This document shows positions 14,245 through 23,445 of a stretch of 44,529 nucleotides of DNA, one piece after another. Each line of letters opens with the position of its first letter. Positions within the stretch are counted from its first letter, which is position 1. Below the pieces are notes generated by a model. It was given only the letters and a program-made list of their open reading frames with translations, had not been told where the DNA came from and made no database searches. The DNA comes from a virus, in the IMG/VR virus record IMGVR_UViG_3300045258_000119, positions 1 to 44,529 of that record. One strand, written 5' to 3'. Made by a program: the position numbers and the translations under genes.

Positions 14245-16308
14245 CTAGTGAGCGCCCATAAAAAAAGCCCCGCGAGGGGCTGTGCGTGTCGGTTGTCTCT
14301 GCGTTCGTCGTCGCGGCAGCTCGCTCAGCCCCACGCCCAGCGCCGCCGCCCCGAGCGGTGGAAGCGCGCCGCCGTTAGGCGGTGCTTGGGTGCGGCGCAA
14401 TTCAAACGCACCCGGCGCCGTTTCGCGGAATGCGAAGCCATGCTGCCCCGCGCCCTGACCCAACATCCGATAGATTGGCTGATGCGCCATATCCCCAGAA
14501 AAACGGTACACGTCCTGGCCAAACCGCGAAGCATCATAGCGAAGCGCTTCTTGCGCACCGCGCACTGCCTGCAAACCAAGACTCGCCCGTTGCGTGGTCG
14601 ATTGCTGGTGCGCGCCAGCCCAATTCGGTAGCCGCCAATCCACTTCGCCATCGGCGCCCACACGCATGGTCGCCGACTGCCCGCCTTCTAGCGGAATGGA
14701 GTACAGGCGCGCGGTGTTTGCGCCGCCTTGCCGCAAACGGAAGCGCTCGCCATCCGCCGCCGCGCTCGGATTGTCGAACGTGGCGAAATCCCCAGGCGAG
14801 GCCGCGCCAGTATAGAGCGGCTCGTCGGTGCGAAAGCCGTGTGCCTGTAACGCTGCAGCGCCTTGGGTAGGAAGTGTTTGGGTTGAGCGCGTGCTAACGC
14901 GAAACTCTGGCGTCAGTTCACCTTGCCAGCGTGTGACTTTGTACCCACGGCGCTCCAGCGCATCATAGATACGACGCGCGTCCGCCGAAACATAGCCGTC
15001 GCTTTGCACGGTCTGGACGCCTGCTTCGCGAGCGCGGCGCAGCAATTCTTCGTATAGCGCGAGTCCGCGTCCCGTGCCTCGCTGCGGCTCATCCACGAAG
15101 GAAGACGCCACGCGCCAGCTACCTTCGCCACCTTCGCTCGGCCGATAATCAAGGTTGCCAGCGCCATCCGACAGCGCAAGGCGGCGCGCGCCACCCTGAC
15201 GCGGCAATTCGCTATCAGTGAAGCGCTCACCCGCGCTTCCATCGGATAGCGGAACGGCCTCAAAACGCCGAGGTCCAGCACCTCCCGCGTCGGGCGCGCG
15301 CGGCGGCGGTGCGTCCTGCGTGCCGAACATCGGCCACCGCGCATCCGCTCTCCCCGCCATGCGCTGCGGCAATTCAGGCAGCGGCGTGAAGCCGGGGCGC
15401 GGTGTGTTGGCGAGCGGGTCTGCGCCGATGTTGGGGGTGCCGAGGAGCGGCGAAGGATCGGCGCGGCCAGTGAGGCTGTATGGCCCAAGTTCACCATGCA
15501 GAACTTCCCTCAAGAATGCCGGATCGTCACGGCCTAGATTGATGAGGTCGCTGATATTCGCAAAATGCGGGTCTTCGACGTTGCCTGTGTTGATCTCAGG
15601 ATCGGCGGCGAGGATGCGTCCCTCGATGCGATTGGTTGCGTCATGCGCGCGCTGTCTCGCCACAAGCGGCGGCAAGTCTTCACCAGCCATGTCAAAGCGC
15701 GCCGTGGGACTGTAGGCTGGGTCCATGTGCTGCGTCAGCGCCATGCGATGCTGGAAGCGCGGATCGTTCCAGATGTGGTCTGGTGTTAGTGGGCGATTTA
15801 GAAACTCCTGCGGCGTCGAAAGCTGGCCCGTGTCCGTGAACAGGTTGTCGAAGTCTGCTGGCGTCGCGTTGCTTGGCATACGCGGCAGTGGCGACTCAGG
15901 CGCATCGCGCGCCAAGCTGCCTTCCGCCGCCATACCCAGCACGAGCGCCAACAGACCCGGCCCGCCCTGCATCACTTCTGGCAACGCCGCGCCCAATTCA
16001 TTGCTGCGCGTGCCGAGGTCGTCGGTGGTCGCCGCGTTCGCCACATGCTGAATGCCACGCTTGAGCGACGGTAATCCGCTCGCTTCCGCGATGTCGCTGC
16101 CGATGTAGCGCCCGCCCGGTTGCGGCGCGTAAGCGCCCGCCATTTGGTCCTGTGCGTTGCCTTGCGGACCTGACGCGGCGCCGTTCACAGGCAGCATCAC
16201 GTGCGGATTGAGCCATGGCGTGCGGCGTGCGGCCTGCACTGAGAGTGGCGCGCTCGCGGCGCTGGGGCCGACGATTTGCGCGATCAAGTCGCCTAGCGTG
16301 TCGGTCAT
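14245..16308 (-). CDS. Ejection/internal virion protein with GNAT-like domain, 687 aa
   Basis: ATG at 16308 overlaps the previous stop. Most of the protein is low-complexity and polar (Pro, Gly, Ala, Arg), usual for proteins packed in the head and ejected with DNA. Around residues 390-460 is a compact domain with the acetyl-CoA-binding signature of GNAT acetyltransferases: SSFVDEPQRGTGRGLALYEE (Q/R-x-x-G-x-G followed by a helix), then YVSADARRIYDALERRGYKV, the usual final strand-helix pattern. If active, it could acetylate a host target on entry or a virion partner. The domain call is by motif only. Confidence 0.65.
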   Translation of the reverse strand: MTDTLGDLIAQIVGPSAASAPLSVQAARRTPWLNPHVMLPVNGAASGPQGNAQDQMAGAYAPQPGGRYIGSDIAEASGLPSLKRGIQHVANAATTDDLGTRSNELGAALPEVMQGGPGLLALVLGMAAEGSLARDAPESPLPRMPSNATPADFDNLFTDTGQLSTPQEFLNRPLTPDHIWNDPRFQHRMALTQHMDPAYSPTARFDMAGEDLPPLVARQRAHDATNRIEGRILAADPEINTGNVEDPHFANISDLINLGRDDPAFLREVLHGELGPYSLTGRADPSPLLGTPNIGADPLANTPRPGFTPLPELPQRMAGRADARWPMFGTQDAPPPRAPDAGGAGPRRFEAVPLSDGSAGERFTDSELPRQGGARRLALSDGAGNLDYRPSEGGEGSWRVASSFVDEPQRGTGRGLALYEELLRRAREAGVQTVQSDGYVSADARRIYDALERRGYKVTRWQGELTPEFRVSTRSTQTLPTQGAAALQAHGFRTDEPLYTGAASPGDFATFDNPSAAADGERFRLRQGGANTARLYSIPLEGGQSATMRVGADGEVDWRLPNWAGAHQQSTTQRASLGLQAVRGAQEALRYDASRFGQDVYRFSGDMAHQPIYRMLGQGAGQHGFAFRETAPGAFELRRTQAPPNGGALPPLGAAALGVGLSELPRRRTQRQPTRTAPRGAFFMGAH
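14260..14281 (-). terminator. Rho-independent terminator inside the end of an ORF
   Basis: On the - strand the sequence is AGCCCC, loop TCGC, GGGGCT, then seven Ts: a 6-bp GC stem and a U-tract. It lies inside the last codons of the 687-aa gene (encoding APRGAFF) and ahead of the tail fibre gene, so it would reduce transcription into the fibre genes. Confidence 0.75.
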
Positions 16309-18614
16309 TGCGTGTCGGTATTGCGCCTTGGCAACGATGCAGCGGCGCCGCCAGCCACACGAGACGCAGCTGCCGCGCGCGCGCGCGCGCTTTGCCGCTG
16401 CCTTAAGATGCGCGCCACCTCATCCGTGAACGCTTTACTATCGCCGCTGTCGATACGCGTCAGTAGCGCGCTGCCAATTTGATTATTGCCGCGCTCCACT
16501 GCACCGGCCGTCACCGTGTTCAGTACGCGATGCCCAAAGCGTCCAGCCGCGGCCATTGGCCCACCAGCATGTCCAGCGGATGCTGTATCGCCAAGAATCG
16601 ACATGGCGCTGTCGTCACCATGCGCCATGTTAGCGAATGTGGAAGACCCGCCTCGCCATTGCGAGGCATTTTCCATGAGCCGATATTGTGTGTTTACCGT
16701 TCCTTCAAGGTACTGCGCCGCCTGCTGCGGATTATCGAACAGCACCCGAATGGTTTGTTGCAGTTCTGGATCGTCCAACGCGCGCGCCACGTTCACGTTA
16801 CGGTTAACGCCGCCGCGTGTGGCGTGGCGGATTTCGTCAACGAAGCCGATGCGGGCGTGGTCACGCTCGAATGGCGTCATGCGCGAAAATGTTTGCCGCA
16901 CGCTTTCCGGCGATTGGCCGACGAACTCAGCGCCAGTGTCTAGCGCTTCTTCTGCATTCGCCAGCCCACCCCAGCGCGCGCGCGCTTGCGCGTATCCAGG
17001 AATGTGCGCGTCCATCGCTTGCAATAGTCGTCCGCGCAATTGCATGACGCCGCGAAGCGCCGTTGCCTGCATACCAGTTGGATTACGACGCTCAGCGCCA
17101 ATGGCGTCATCTAGACCCATTTTTAGGTAATGCATGAACCGCGGCAGGCTATCGTTGATTTCACCACTCACCTCGCCGTTGGCGCGGTCCACCTCAAATA
17201 GCCCTTCCGCACGCCGCCGCGCTTGGCGCATAATCGGCAGCTTCATATCGGTTTCGCCGATGTCGCGGCTCAGGTTCGCAGCCATCTCCGGCGTGGTCGG
17301 CTGGTTAAGCGTCGGACCGTAATTCTCGGCGCTAGCGCGCGAGTATTCACCGTTAAGCCGATCAAGCGCCTGCGTGCGGGTTTCGCCCACGTTAAGCCCT
17401 CTCTGCAAACCGCCGATAATGCGGCTGTGCGCCTGCTGAAAGCGGTCTCTGATAAAGTGCTGCGCCTCGGTTCCAGTCTCGCCCGGCGCCTGCACAATCG
17501 GCCGCAGCGCCCGTGTGCCGGCGTCGCCGAATATGTCAACCACGGCTTGGCCCTGTGGATTGGCGCGCGCATCGTTTGCAGCCTGCTCAAAATCCGCCGC
17601 CGACATCCGTGTCCGCTGTGCCAGGCTGTCGATTGCATTGATGGCAGCGCCCGGAATCTGCGGACGCCCGTTATTGCCGCCAGATGCAAGGCGAAGATTG
17701 CCGCCCAGGGCGCCCACGGTGCTTGGTTCTGGAATAGGCAAGTTACGCCACAGCGCCCGCCCACTTTGCGCAACCGCCCCGGCAACAGGTCGCGCAAGGT
17801 TAATGGCTGTTGGAGCGACGGCGCCTAAAGTCGCGCCAACCTCCGCGCCCCGTCCGGCGCTTTGCAGCCGTTCCGGTAGATCGCCGTCGCCCGCGTTGAA
17901 GCCATAAGCGCCGCCACCAATAGCGCCGCCCTCGATGCCTTGCGCGGTTTGCGCGAGCCATGCCGACAAGCCTTTGCCTGCCGCTGCGCGCGTCAGCATA
18001 CCGCCAAACGGCAGCCGACTCACTAATGGCCCCAGCAAGCGATTGGCTGGCGACATCACGCCGCCCGCCAATTCAACGCCAGTTGCTTCACCAGGATTCT
18101 CGCGACGATATTGCGCGATGTCACCGCGTACTTCGTTGGCGACGTCTTGGTAACCACTCCGAAATCCCCGCGTGAGTCGGGCCGGCAGATCATCGCCAGG
18201 GCCTAGAGACGGCTCACCAGCCGCCTTCAGTGCGTCAATCACGCCACCGGCCACGCCGGTCAGCTCATCTTGTAGACCAAATGTTCCGCCGTGCGCGAAA
18301 GTCGCGATGCGCGCTCGGTTGCGATAATAGTCTGGATTGCTCGCCCATTGCTGACGGCGATCGAGTTCTGCGGCGGCAGCCGGAGCATGGCCGCCATCTG
18401 GGCCGTCTCTTGCTAAAGATGCCATGACCGGCGACTGAAAGTTATTAACGCCGCCAGGCACGAGCGGCGTATTGTTGCGTGGCTGTTCTAACGTACTCGG
18501 CGGGCGAGCACGGCGAGCCAATTCCGCACGTGCTTGCGCCGGCGTGACGCCGCCCTGAGTAGGTGCGGCGGCTCGCCTTGCTAGCTCCGCTTGCGCCTCT
18601 GCGGCCGTCACCAT
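16305..18614 (-). CDS. Large internal virion / DNA ejection protein, 769 aa
   Basis: ATG at 18614 directly follows the stop in front. The N-terminus carries a duplicated short motif (AQAELARRAAAPTQGGVTPA, then ARAELARRA). Residues about 190-260 hold glycine/alanine-rich helices (GIEGGAIGGGAYGFNAGDGD) that could insert in membranes. The rest is long amphipathic helices. This is the composition and size of podovirus ejection proteins (P22 gp16/gp20, T7 gp15/gp16 type), and it sits with other likely ejection proteins. No lytic transglycosylase motif was seen. Confidence 0.65.
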   Translation of the reverse strand: MVTAAEAQAELARRAAAPTQGGVTPAQARAELARRARPPSTLEQPRNNTPLVPGGVNNFQSPVMASLARDGPDGGHAPAAAAELDRRQQWASNPDYYRNRARIATFAHGGTFGLQDELTGVAGGVIDALKAAGEPSLGPGDDLPARLTRGFRSGYQDVANEVRGDIAQYRRENPGEATGVELAGGVMSPANRLLGPLVSRLPFGGMLTRAAAGKGLSAWLAQTAQGIEGGAIGGGAYGFNAGDGDLPERLQSAGRGAEVGATLGAVAPTAINLARPVAGAVAQSGRALWRNLPIPEPSTVGALGGNLRLASGGNNGRPQIPGAAINAIDSLAQRTRMSAADFEQAANDARANPQGQAVVDIFGDAGTRALRPIVQAPGETGTEAQHFIRDRFQQAHSRIIGGLQRGLNVGETRTQALDRLNGEYSRASAENYGPTLNQPTTPEMAANLSRDIGETDMKLPIMRQARRRAEGLFEVDRANGEVSGEINDSLPRFMHYLKMGLDDAIGAERRNPTGMQATALRGVMQLRGRLLQAMDAHIPGYAQARARWGGLANAEEALDTGAEFVGQSPESVRQTFSRMTPFERDHARIGFVDEIRHATRGGVNRNVNVARALDDPELQQTIRVLFDNPQQAAQYLEGTVNTQYRLMENASQWRGGSSTFANMAHGDDSAMSILGDTASAGHAGGPMAAAGRFGHRVLNTVTAGAVERGNNQIGSALLTRIDSGDSKAFTDEVARILRQRQSARARAAAASRVAGGAAASLPRRNTDTQ

Positions 18615-19541
18615 TTACCGGCCGCCATTGGCGATGCGCCGCAGTTCTGCGTCGCTCATTTGCTGGACGCTACGCGCCGTAGGCGCCGCCTGTCCTTGCT
18701 GCGCGCCATGTGGGGGTGACGCTCGGCTATTTCCGTGCGGTGAAGAAAAATCACCGTCGCCACGAAGCAGGCTGGCAATGCCGCGAATAGATGTTTGCAG
18801 TTCGGGCAAATCAAAGTTCGCGCCATTCGGCAACACCACGCGCGTGCGATAGCGTTCCGGGTGCTCAAACTCCGACGCATCGGTTGGCAATTGCGAGCGA
18901 AGCTGAACCGTGTAGTCCGTTGCGTTCATGCCTGTCGCCGGATCAACGGCGTTCACATCACCATAACGACTGCGCCACGCTTGCCGCACACGCGCCGCCA
19001 GCAGATCGCCAATGACTTGCTGGGTGATGTAGTTGACGTTTTGCCGATTGGTCGGCGCATCCTTATCAATGCCGAAGAGAGAATTACGGAGCGATTCGCG
19101 CGATGCCTGGTCGCTTTGCCCGCTGCCTTGACCCTGCATGACGTTCGCCATGAGGCCAGACACTTTTTCCAGGGTGCCGAGGCGCTCAACGTCGTAGTCG
19201 TTTGGAATGCCAACATAGCCCTGCGCCCACGGCGCACTAATGTGCGCTTGTCGGCCGATGGCCAGCGCTTCCGGCGCGAGCGGTCCGGTCGGTGCGCCAC
19301 TATCGATGATCCGCCGCGCTTGACCAAGACCATGCAAAAGCTGCGCCTGGCCGCTCACGTCGCCAATTTCTTCGGCGCCGCTTTGCTCTTGACGCTGCTG
19401 AACCCGAGATGCGCCCTGCGCCTGCGCGCGCTGACCCCACGCCCCTTGCACTTGCGTGCCACGCTGGGCGAGTGATTGCGGAGGCGCAGGCGATTGTGGA
19501 GCCTGAGTTTGTTGAGCGGCGTATCTATCCCACGGCGGCAT
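18615..19541 (-). CDS. Gln/Ala-rich virion protein, 308 aa
   Basis: ATG at 19541 lies two bases after the previous stop. The N-terminal 65 residues are dominated by Gln, Ala and Pro (RYAAQQTQAPQSPAPPQSLA). A helical central region follows (DYTVQLRSQLPTDASEFEHP). It lies in a run of four genes with similar bias, which together look like the DNA-ejection set. No enzyme motif. Confidence 0.65.
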   Translation of the reverse strand: MPPWDRYAAQQTQAPQSPAPPQSLAQRGTQVQGAWGQRAQAQGASRVQQRQEQSGAEEIGDVSGQAQLLHGLGQARRIIDSGAPTGPLAPEALAIGRQAHISAPWAQGYVGIPNDYDVERLGTLEKVSGLMANVMQGQGSGQSDQASRESLRNSLFGIDKDAPTNRQNVNYITQQVIGDLLAARVRQAWRSRYGDVNAVDPATGMNATDYTVQLRSQLPTDASEFEHPERYRTRVVLPNGANFDLPELQTSIRGIASLLRGDGDFSSPHGNSRASPPHGAQQGQAAPTARSVQQMSDAELRRIANGGR

Positions 19542-19542
19542 C

Positions 19543-20253
19543 TTATCTCACTCGCGACCAAGAGTTAGGGTCGGCGGGATCGCCGCCGTTGTAACGGTAG
19601 CCCTCCTCAATTGAGCCAACCGCGGGCGGTGCAACACCAGCCGGGTTCGGTGTGAAGGCGCCTCCATCCGTGCCATTACCCATCATTGCCGCTGGCGGAT
19701 GATAGGGGTTCTGCTGCACGTTATATTCGCCCGTCGCTGGGTTCACTTGCACGACCGTCCCGGGCTGGAAGCCAGCAGCGCGAACCTCTTGCGGCGACAG
19801 CGTACGCATCTGCGGGTGAAGTGAAGCGCCTAGTATTCCGGTCGCGTATTCGTGCGGCGCCACATGCGCAAATGGACGAATGCTTTCTGGCGCTTGATCA
19901 GCGAGCGCGCCCTCGTCCTGCGTCTGCTGATCCTGTTGCTTCCACTCGCCCAGCTGATGCTGTTGCAGCGTCTGCTGCCACGCGGCCTGCGTCTGTTGCT
20001 GGCGCTCTTGGTCCAACTGCGCGAGGAGGTCGTCTAAGCTGTTGGCTTCGGGGTGCGAGATTTGGCGCAGCGCCGCGCCGATGATGCGGAGATTGCGGCC
20101 ACGGTTCTGATCATTGAACATGCCGCCGAGCGCGCCAAGCATGCCGCCTTGGGGCTGCGTGGGCTTGTAGCCGTACGCGCCCTGCAATGTGTTTAGCCCA
20201 GCGGATGGCGCCACGGGCGCCTGTGGCTGCATCATCGCGCCAATCGTGCCCAT
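19543..20253 (-). CDS. Gln-rich virion protein, 236 aa
   Basis: ATG at 20253 shares a base with the stop in front (TAATG). The middle is a Gln-rich coiled coil (LLAQLDQERQQQTQAAWQQT), and the C-terminus is Pro/Gly-rich. Composition and operon position place it with the ejection/internal proteins or a tail-needle-type structural part. I do not recognise the family. Confidence 0.65.
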   Translation of the reverse strand: MGTIGAMMQPQAPVAPSAGLNTLQGAYGYKPTQPQGGMLGALGGMFNDQNRGRNLRIIGAALRQISHPEANSLDDLLAQLDQERQQQTQAAWQQTLQQHQLGEWKQQDQQTQDEGALADQAPESIRPFAHVAPHEYATGILGASLHPQMRTLSPQEVRAAGFQPGTVVQVNPATGEYNVQQNPYHPPAAMMGNGTDGGAFTPNPAGVAPPAVGSIEEGYRYNGGDPADPNSWSRVR

Positions 20254-21131
20254 TAGCCTTTACCCAACGCGAACGGGTTGCCCGACATGCCGCCAAAAGC
20301 CGAAAACAATGTGCCGAGAATGTCACCAAGCCCCGGCGACGTGCTTGTTTTGCTGGTCTGATCCGCCGTACCGCGACTGCCCGCATACATGGCCGGATTC
20401 TGCCCGAGCAGACTTTGCAGCGCCTGCATGAACGATAGCCGTGCCACGTTCGGATTGTTCTGGCTGTTGATGGCGCGCTCCTGTGCGCCGAGGTCGGCTT
20501 GCTGCGCGATGTTGGCCCGGCTGTTTTCCGACGCCGCACCCGCGGAGCCCAGCCGCAATGCAGCAGCGTTCTGCGCTGCGGACTGGTTGCCTTGCGCCAC
20601 ATTGTTGCGGGTTGCTGCGTCTTGGCCGGCAGCACCTTGCGCCTGACTGAAGTTGGCGCTGTTAAGCCCCGCCAGCGTTGAGGCGAGCGTTCGCATGTTG
20701 TCACTGGTCAGCTGACCTTCCGCCACGCCCTGTCGCGAACCGTTGAAGGCGCCAGTCGGCGTCGATGATCGCAACTGATTAAGCCCCAACGCATTGCCTT
20801 GGCCGAATTGGTTCAACGTCGCGTCCGTCACTTGGCTCTGAAACGGGTTCATGTACGGCGACAAATCCGTGCCCGCGATGGTTGCCGGATCGACTTGCTG
20901 GCCCTGCCAATTGGTCAGGTTTTGCATCGCCGCAGTGCCTGGATCGGGCTGCCCTGCGGCGGCGAAAGCGGCGGTCTGATTGCCTGTTGCGGGCGTCGTG
21001 TAGTTCGACGGGTCGTTCGAGAGCCCGCCGACTTGGGCATAATAATTCTGGAACGGCGTTTGCTCCCACGACGGCACTTGTGGCGTAGTCGAGGTGGTCG
21101 CGTGCGTCGATTGTCTGGTTGAGCCGCCCAT
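20253..21131 (-). CDS. Asn/Gln/Ala-rich virion protein, 292 aa
   Basis: ATG at 21131 lies just behind the previous stop. The protein has a central helix with regularly spaced Asn, Gln and Ala (SAQNAAALRLGSAGAASENS, ANFSQAQGAAGQDAATRNNV) and a glycine-rich end (GLGDILGTLFSAFGGMSGNP), the latter a typical short amphipathic or membrane-active ending of phage internal proteins. It is probably an ejection or internal core protein. Confidence 0.65.
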   Translation of the reverse strand: MGGSTRQSTHATTSTTPQVPSWEQTPFQNYYAQVGGLSNDPSNYTTPATGNQTAAFAAAGQPDPGTAAMQNLTNWQGQQVDPATIAGTDLSPYMNPFQSQVTDATLNQFGQGNALGLNQLRSSTPTGAFNGSRQGVAEGQLTSDNMRTLASTLAGLNSANFSQAQGAAGQDAATRNNVAQGNQSAAQNAAALRLGSAGAASENSRANIAQQADLGAQERAINSQNNPNVARLSFMQALQSLLGQNPAMYAGSRGTADQTSKTSTSPGLGDILGTLFSAFGGMSGNPFALGKG

Positions 21132-21132
21132 T

Positions 21133-21510
21133 TTAGTCCAACAGCTTTCTGACGATGGTTGCGTGTTCTTCGTAGCCGCTCGCAGTCAGTGCACGGACCC
21201 AGCCCCGGCGTCCGTGCACCTGCACTTGCGTGCAGCCCTCAGCGCGCGCCCAGGCTTCCATGTGCGGCAGCGCTTCCATGATCTCATCGAGGTCGCCAGC
21301 GGCGGGGCCGACTTGGGCCACGCGCTCGCCGCTGCGTTCGTAATCCTCAATGGTCACGTAAATCACCGAACGCGGCGTGGTCAGGCAATGCCCCTGGCTT
21401 GCTGCGATCTGCGCGCGCATGTCGTCAATGGTCACCAGCGAGCGCGGCCCCAGCGACAGCTTCAGCGCCGTCACCGCGCGCTCGAAGGGTTCGTCTGCTG
21501 CGTGGCTCAT
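21133..21510 (-). CDS. GNAT-like small virion or tail protein, 125 aa
   Basis: ATG at 21510 overlaps the stop in front (ATGA). The C-terminus (HGRRGWVRALTASGYEEHAT) follows the final strand pattern of GNAT folds ('…GR.GW.R.L…GY…'), and a beta strand (PRSVIYVTIEDYE) precedes it; the Q/R-x-x-G-x-G loop is not evident, so catalytic activity is doubtful. Similar fold-like proteins without activity occur in podovirus tail operons. A related ending is seen in the product of the gene at 23429-23908. Confidence 0.6.
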   Translation of the reverse strand: MSHAADEPFERAVTALKLSLGPRSLVTIDDMRAQIAASQGHCLTTPRSVIYVTIEDYERSGERVAQVGPAAGDLDEIMEALPHMEAWARAEGCTQVQVHGRRGWVRALTASGYEEHATIVRKLLD

Positions 21511-21713
21511 GCGATCGGCGTCAACACCCAAGCGCCAGAGGCGATGGTGATCACGTAAAATTGGCCGGTAACCGTGTCCTGCAGCTCAAACCGCACCGGC
21601 CGCACCACGGCACGGCGCTTCCAGTTCTGGTCGTCCGCCTCTTGCAACCGGTTGCGCGTCGATTGTTCGTTGGTCGCGTCGTACTTGTCAGGCGCGCTCG
21701 GGAGGTTGTTCAC
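21507..21713 (-). CDS. Small tail-region protein, 68 aa
   Basis: GTG at 21713 overlaps the previous stop (GTGA). It starts MNNLPSAPDKYDATNEQSTR and ends with a beta hairpin (ELQDTVTGQFYVITIASGAW). The string 'RNRLQEADDQN' is familiar from short phage proteins that sit between tail genes, but its role is not known to me. Confidence 0.65.
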   Translation of the reverse strand: MNNLPSAPDKYDATNEQSTRNRLQEADDQNWKRRAVVRPVRFELQDTVTGQFYVITIASGAWVLTPIA

Positions 21714-21955
21714 GAGCCGTAAGTCCGCGGCACGTAGTCGGCGCCCTCGGCAATCACTTCCGGCTCACGCGCAATGTCCGCCGCCAGTTGCCGGTGAAAA
21801 GCCGAGCGATCCTTGACCAAATGCAGCATGCCGTCGGCGTTCTTCATCACCGTCGCCCACGCATCGTTGCTGTTGCCGACGCGGCGCAGCAGGATGCGGT
21901 CAGGCATGTCGCGCACGTCCCAATCGGCGGCTTGCAGTTTCTCAACATAAGTCAA
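21710..21955 (-). CDS. Small tail-region protein, probably TTG start, 81 aa
   Basis: The frame extends upstream into the nozzle gene. The best-placed start is TTG at 21955, overlapping the nozzle stop (TTGA), giving a protein that starts MTYVEKLQAADWDVRDMPDR. The sequence is a normal soluble alpha/beta composition (VMKNADGMLHLVKDRSAFHR). Its stop overlaps the next GTG. The start codon is the uncertain point. Confidence 0.55.
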   Translation of the reverse strand: MTYVEKLQAADWDVRDMPDRILLRRVGNSNDAWATVMKNADGMLHLVKDRSAFHRQLAADIAREPEVIAEGADYVPRTYGS

Positions 21956-23445
21956 TAGCGATATGCTCCCGGTTGCGTATCCGCGCGCAGCGTACCCCAG
22001 CGCCCACTGCCGGACTGAAACGTCACCATCATGCGCAACTTGCGCGCTGCGATGCGGCAATCGACCAGGTTCGGCGACGAGTAAGGCCCGTATGTCGTCT
22101 CCGATTGCTGTGGAAAATTCGAACCGTACACCGTCACCGTCACGTCGCCTTGCGTACCTTCATCGAACGCCAGCGTGTTCACCCGCATGAGCCGGTCGCC
22201 ATTGCCAAGCTCATAAGGTCCGCTAGTCGCGTAGGGCTGTGTTCCGTCCCAAGTCGTGCCGGTTTCGTGGTCATAGAGCAGCCCATCCGTGCTCGACGCC
22301 ATGATCGGGTTGGCGAACACGTTACGGTGGGTGATCGCGGTACGCTCCAGCGCATGCATCGCCCAGGTGTTTTCAAGGTGATTGTAGACTACGATGGTGT
22401 CGTTTTCTGTCGATGCCGACGACGGGTACGCCCACCAGATTTCATTGAACTTCGGATTGTCGCCGGCGATGATCTTCGATCGCTGCGTCGCATTCATGTT
22501 CTCGAACACCGCCGAGTAAATCTCGCACGGGATCACCTGCGCTGAGCCGCCATCCCACATGAAGAAGTTAGCATTACCCATCCACCAGGCGCGACTGTCG
22601 CGGGTCACCACAGCGCCGCGACTGATGATGCCGGCGTTTTCTGCCTGCCGGTCCACTGTGTAAACGTAGGGCAGGCCGACATATTGCATCACATATACGT
22701 CTAGTTCGGTGAATATCAGCGAAATCGAGCGCGTCGATATTCCACACATCAGCCGCGATTGGCTCTGAATGTTAACGTCGCCCGCCTGGTTGATCGAAGT
22801 CGGCGTCCAGGTCGTGTCGTCGCCCTGGTCGCACCACTGCACCTTGCGCGGATCGCCGCCGGCGCCGAGCAGCACCACGAAATTCTCCGGCGTCACGAAC
22901 AACGCCGAATTGCCCGTGGGCGCCCCCGAGATAGCCGCGGCCGGTGTCGGCGTGCCAGTATCAAGATGCCATTCGTAAGCCTTGCCGTCGTCGCTCATGC
23001 AGCCGACGAGGTATTGGCCGAAATTGTCCAGCGTCCACATGCTGGCGTCTTGGATACTCACCGAGTCGGTGCGCGCCGTGCCATAAGTGCCGACGCCGTA
23101 AAGCCCAGAGCCGTAACCCGCCGCCGCCGTGGCGCTGGCGCGGCCTGTGGTGAAGCCCGCGGGCGTGATGTCCACCATCGCCGTCAGTGACGGCGTAGCC
23201 GCGTAAAGCTTCTGCTCAGTGCCGACCGCGATGTAACGGGTCGAGTTGTTGTCGCGCCACGTGTGCATGGCGCGTGGCTTGCCGGTCATCGGCGTGGCGA
23301 TGCGCGCCGCCCAGCCGCCGATCGGCTGCATGTTGCCCTGGTTCCAGCGCACGAAATTGGACGCATACCAGCGTCCCGCCGTCTCGTAGAGCGTGCCTGG
23401 CCGCGCCAGTCCCGGCGGCAGTTTCAGTTTAACTAGCTGGGACAT
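21952..23445 (-). CDS. Tail nozzle / DNA stabilisation protein, 497 aa
   Basis: The ATG at 23445 lies inside the end of the preceding gene. The opening (KLPPGLARPGTLYETAGRWY, then SNFVRWNQGNMQPIGGWAAR) is the theme of P22 gp10-like packaged-DNA stabilisation proteins and of podovirus nozzle proteins. A beta-propeller-like series of Trp/Asp-rich repeats fills the middle (LYDHETGTTWDGTQPYATSG). It closes the connector and forms the lower tail tube below the adaptor. Order with the adaptor gene upstream fits. Confidence 0.8.
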   Translation of the reverse strand: MSQLVKLKLPPGLARPGTLYETAGRWYASNFVRWNQGNMQPIGGWAARIATPMTGKPRAMHTWRDNNSTRYIAVGTEQKLYAATPSLTAMVDITPAGFTTGRASATAAAGYGSGLYGVGTYGTARTDSVSIQDASMWTLDNFGQYLVGCMSDDGKAYEWHLDTGTPTPAAAISGAPTGNSALFVTPENFVVLLGAGGDPRKVQWCDQGDDTTWTPTSINQAGDVNIQSQSRLMCGISTRSISLIFTELDVYVMQYVGLPYVYTVDRQAENAGIISRGAVVTRDSRAWWMGNANFFMWDGGSAQVIPCEIYSAVFENMNATQRSKIIAGDNPKFNEIWWAYPSSASTENDTIVVYNHLENTWAMHALERTAITHRNVFANPIMASSTDGLLYDHETGTTWDGTQPYATSGPYELGNGDRLMRVNTLAFDEGTQGDVTVTVYGSNFPQQSETTYGPYSSPNLVDCRIAARKLRMMVTFQSGSGRWGTLRADTQPGAYRY

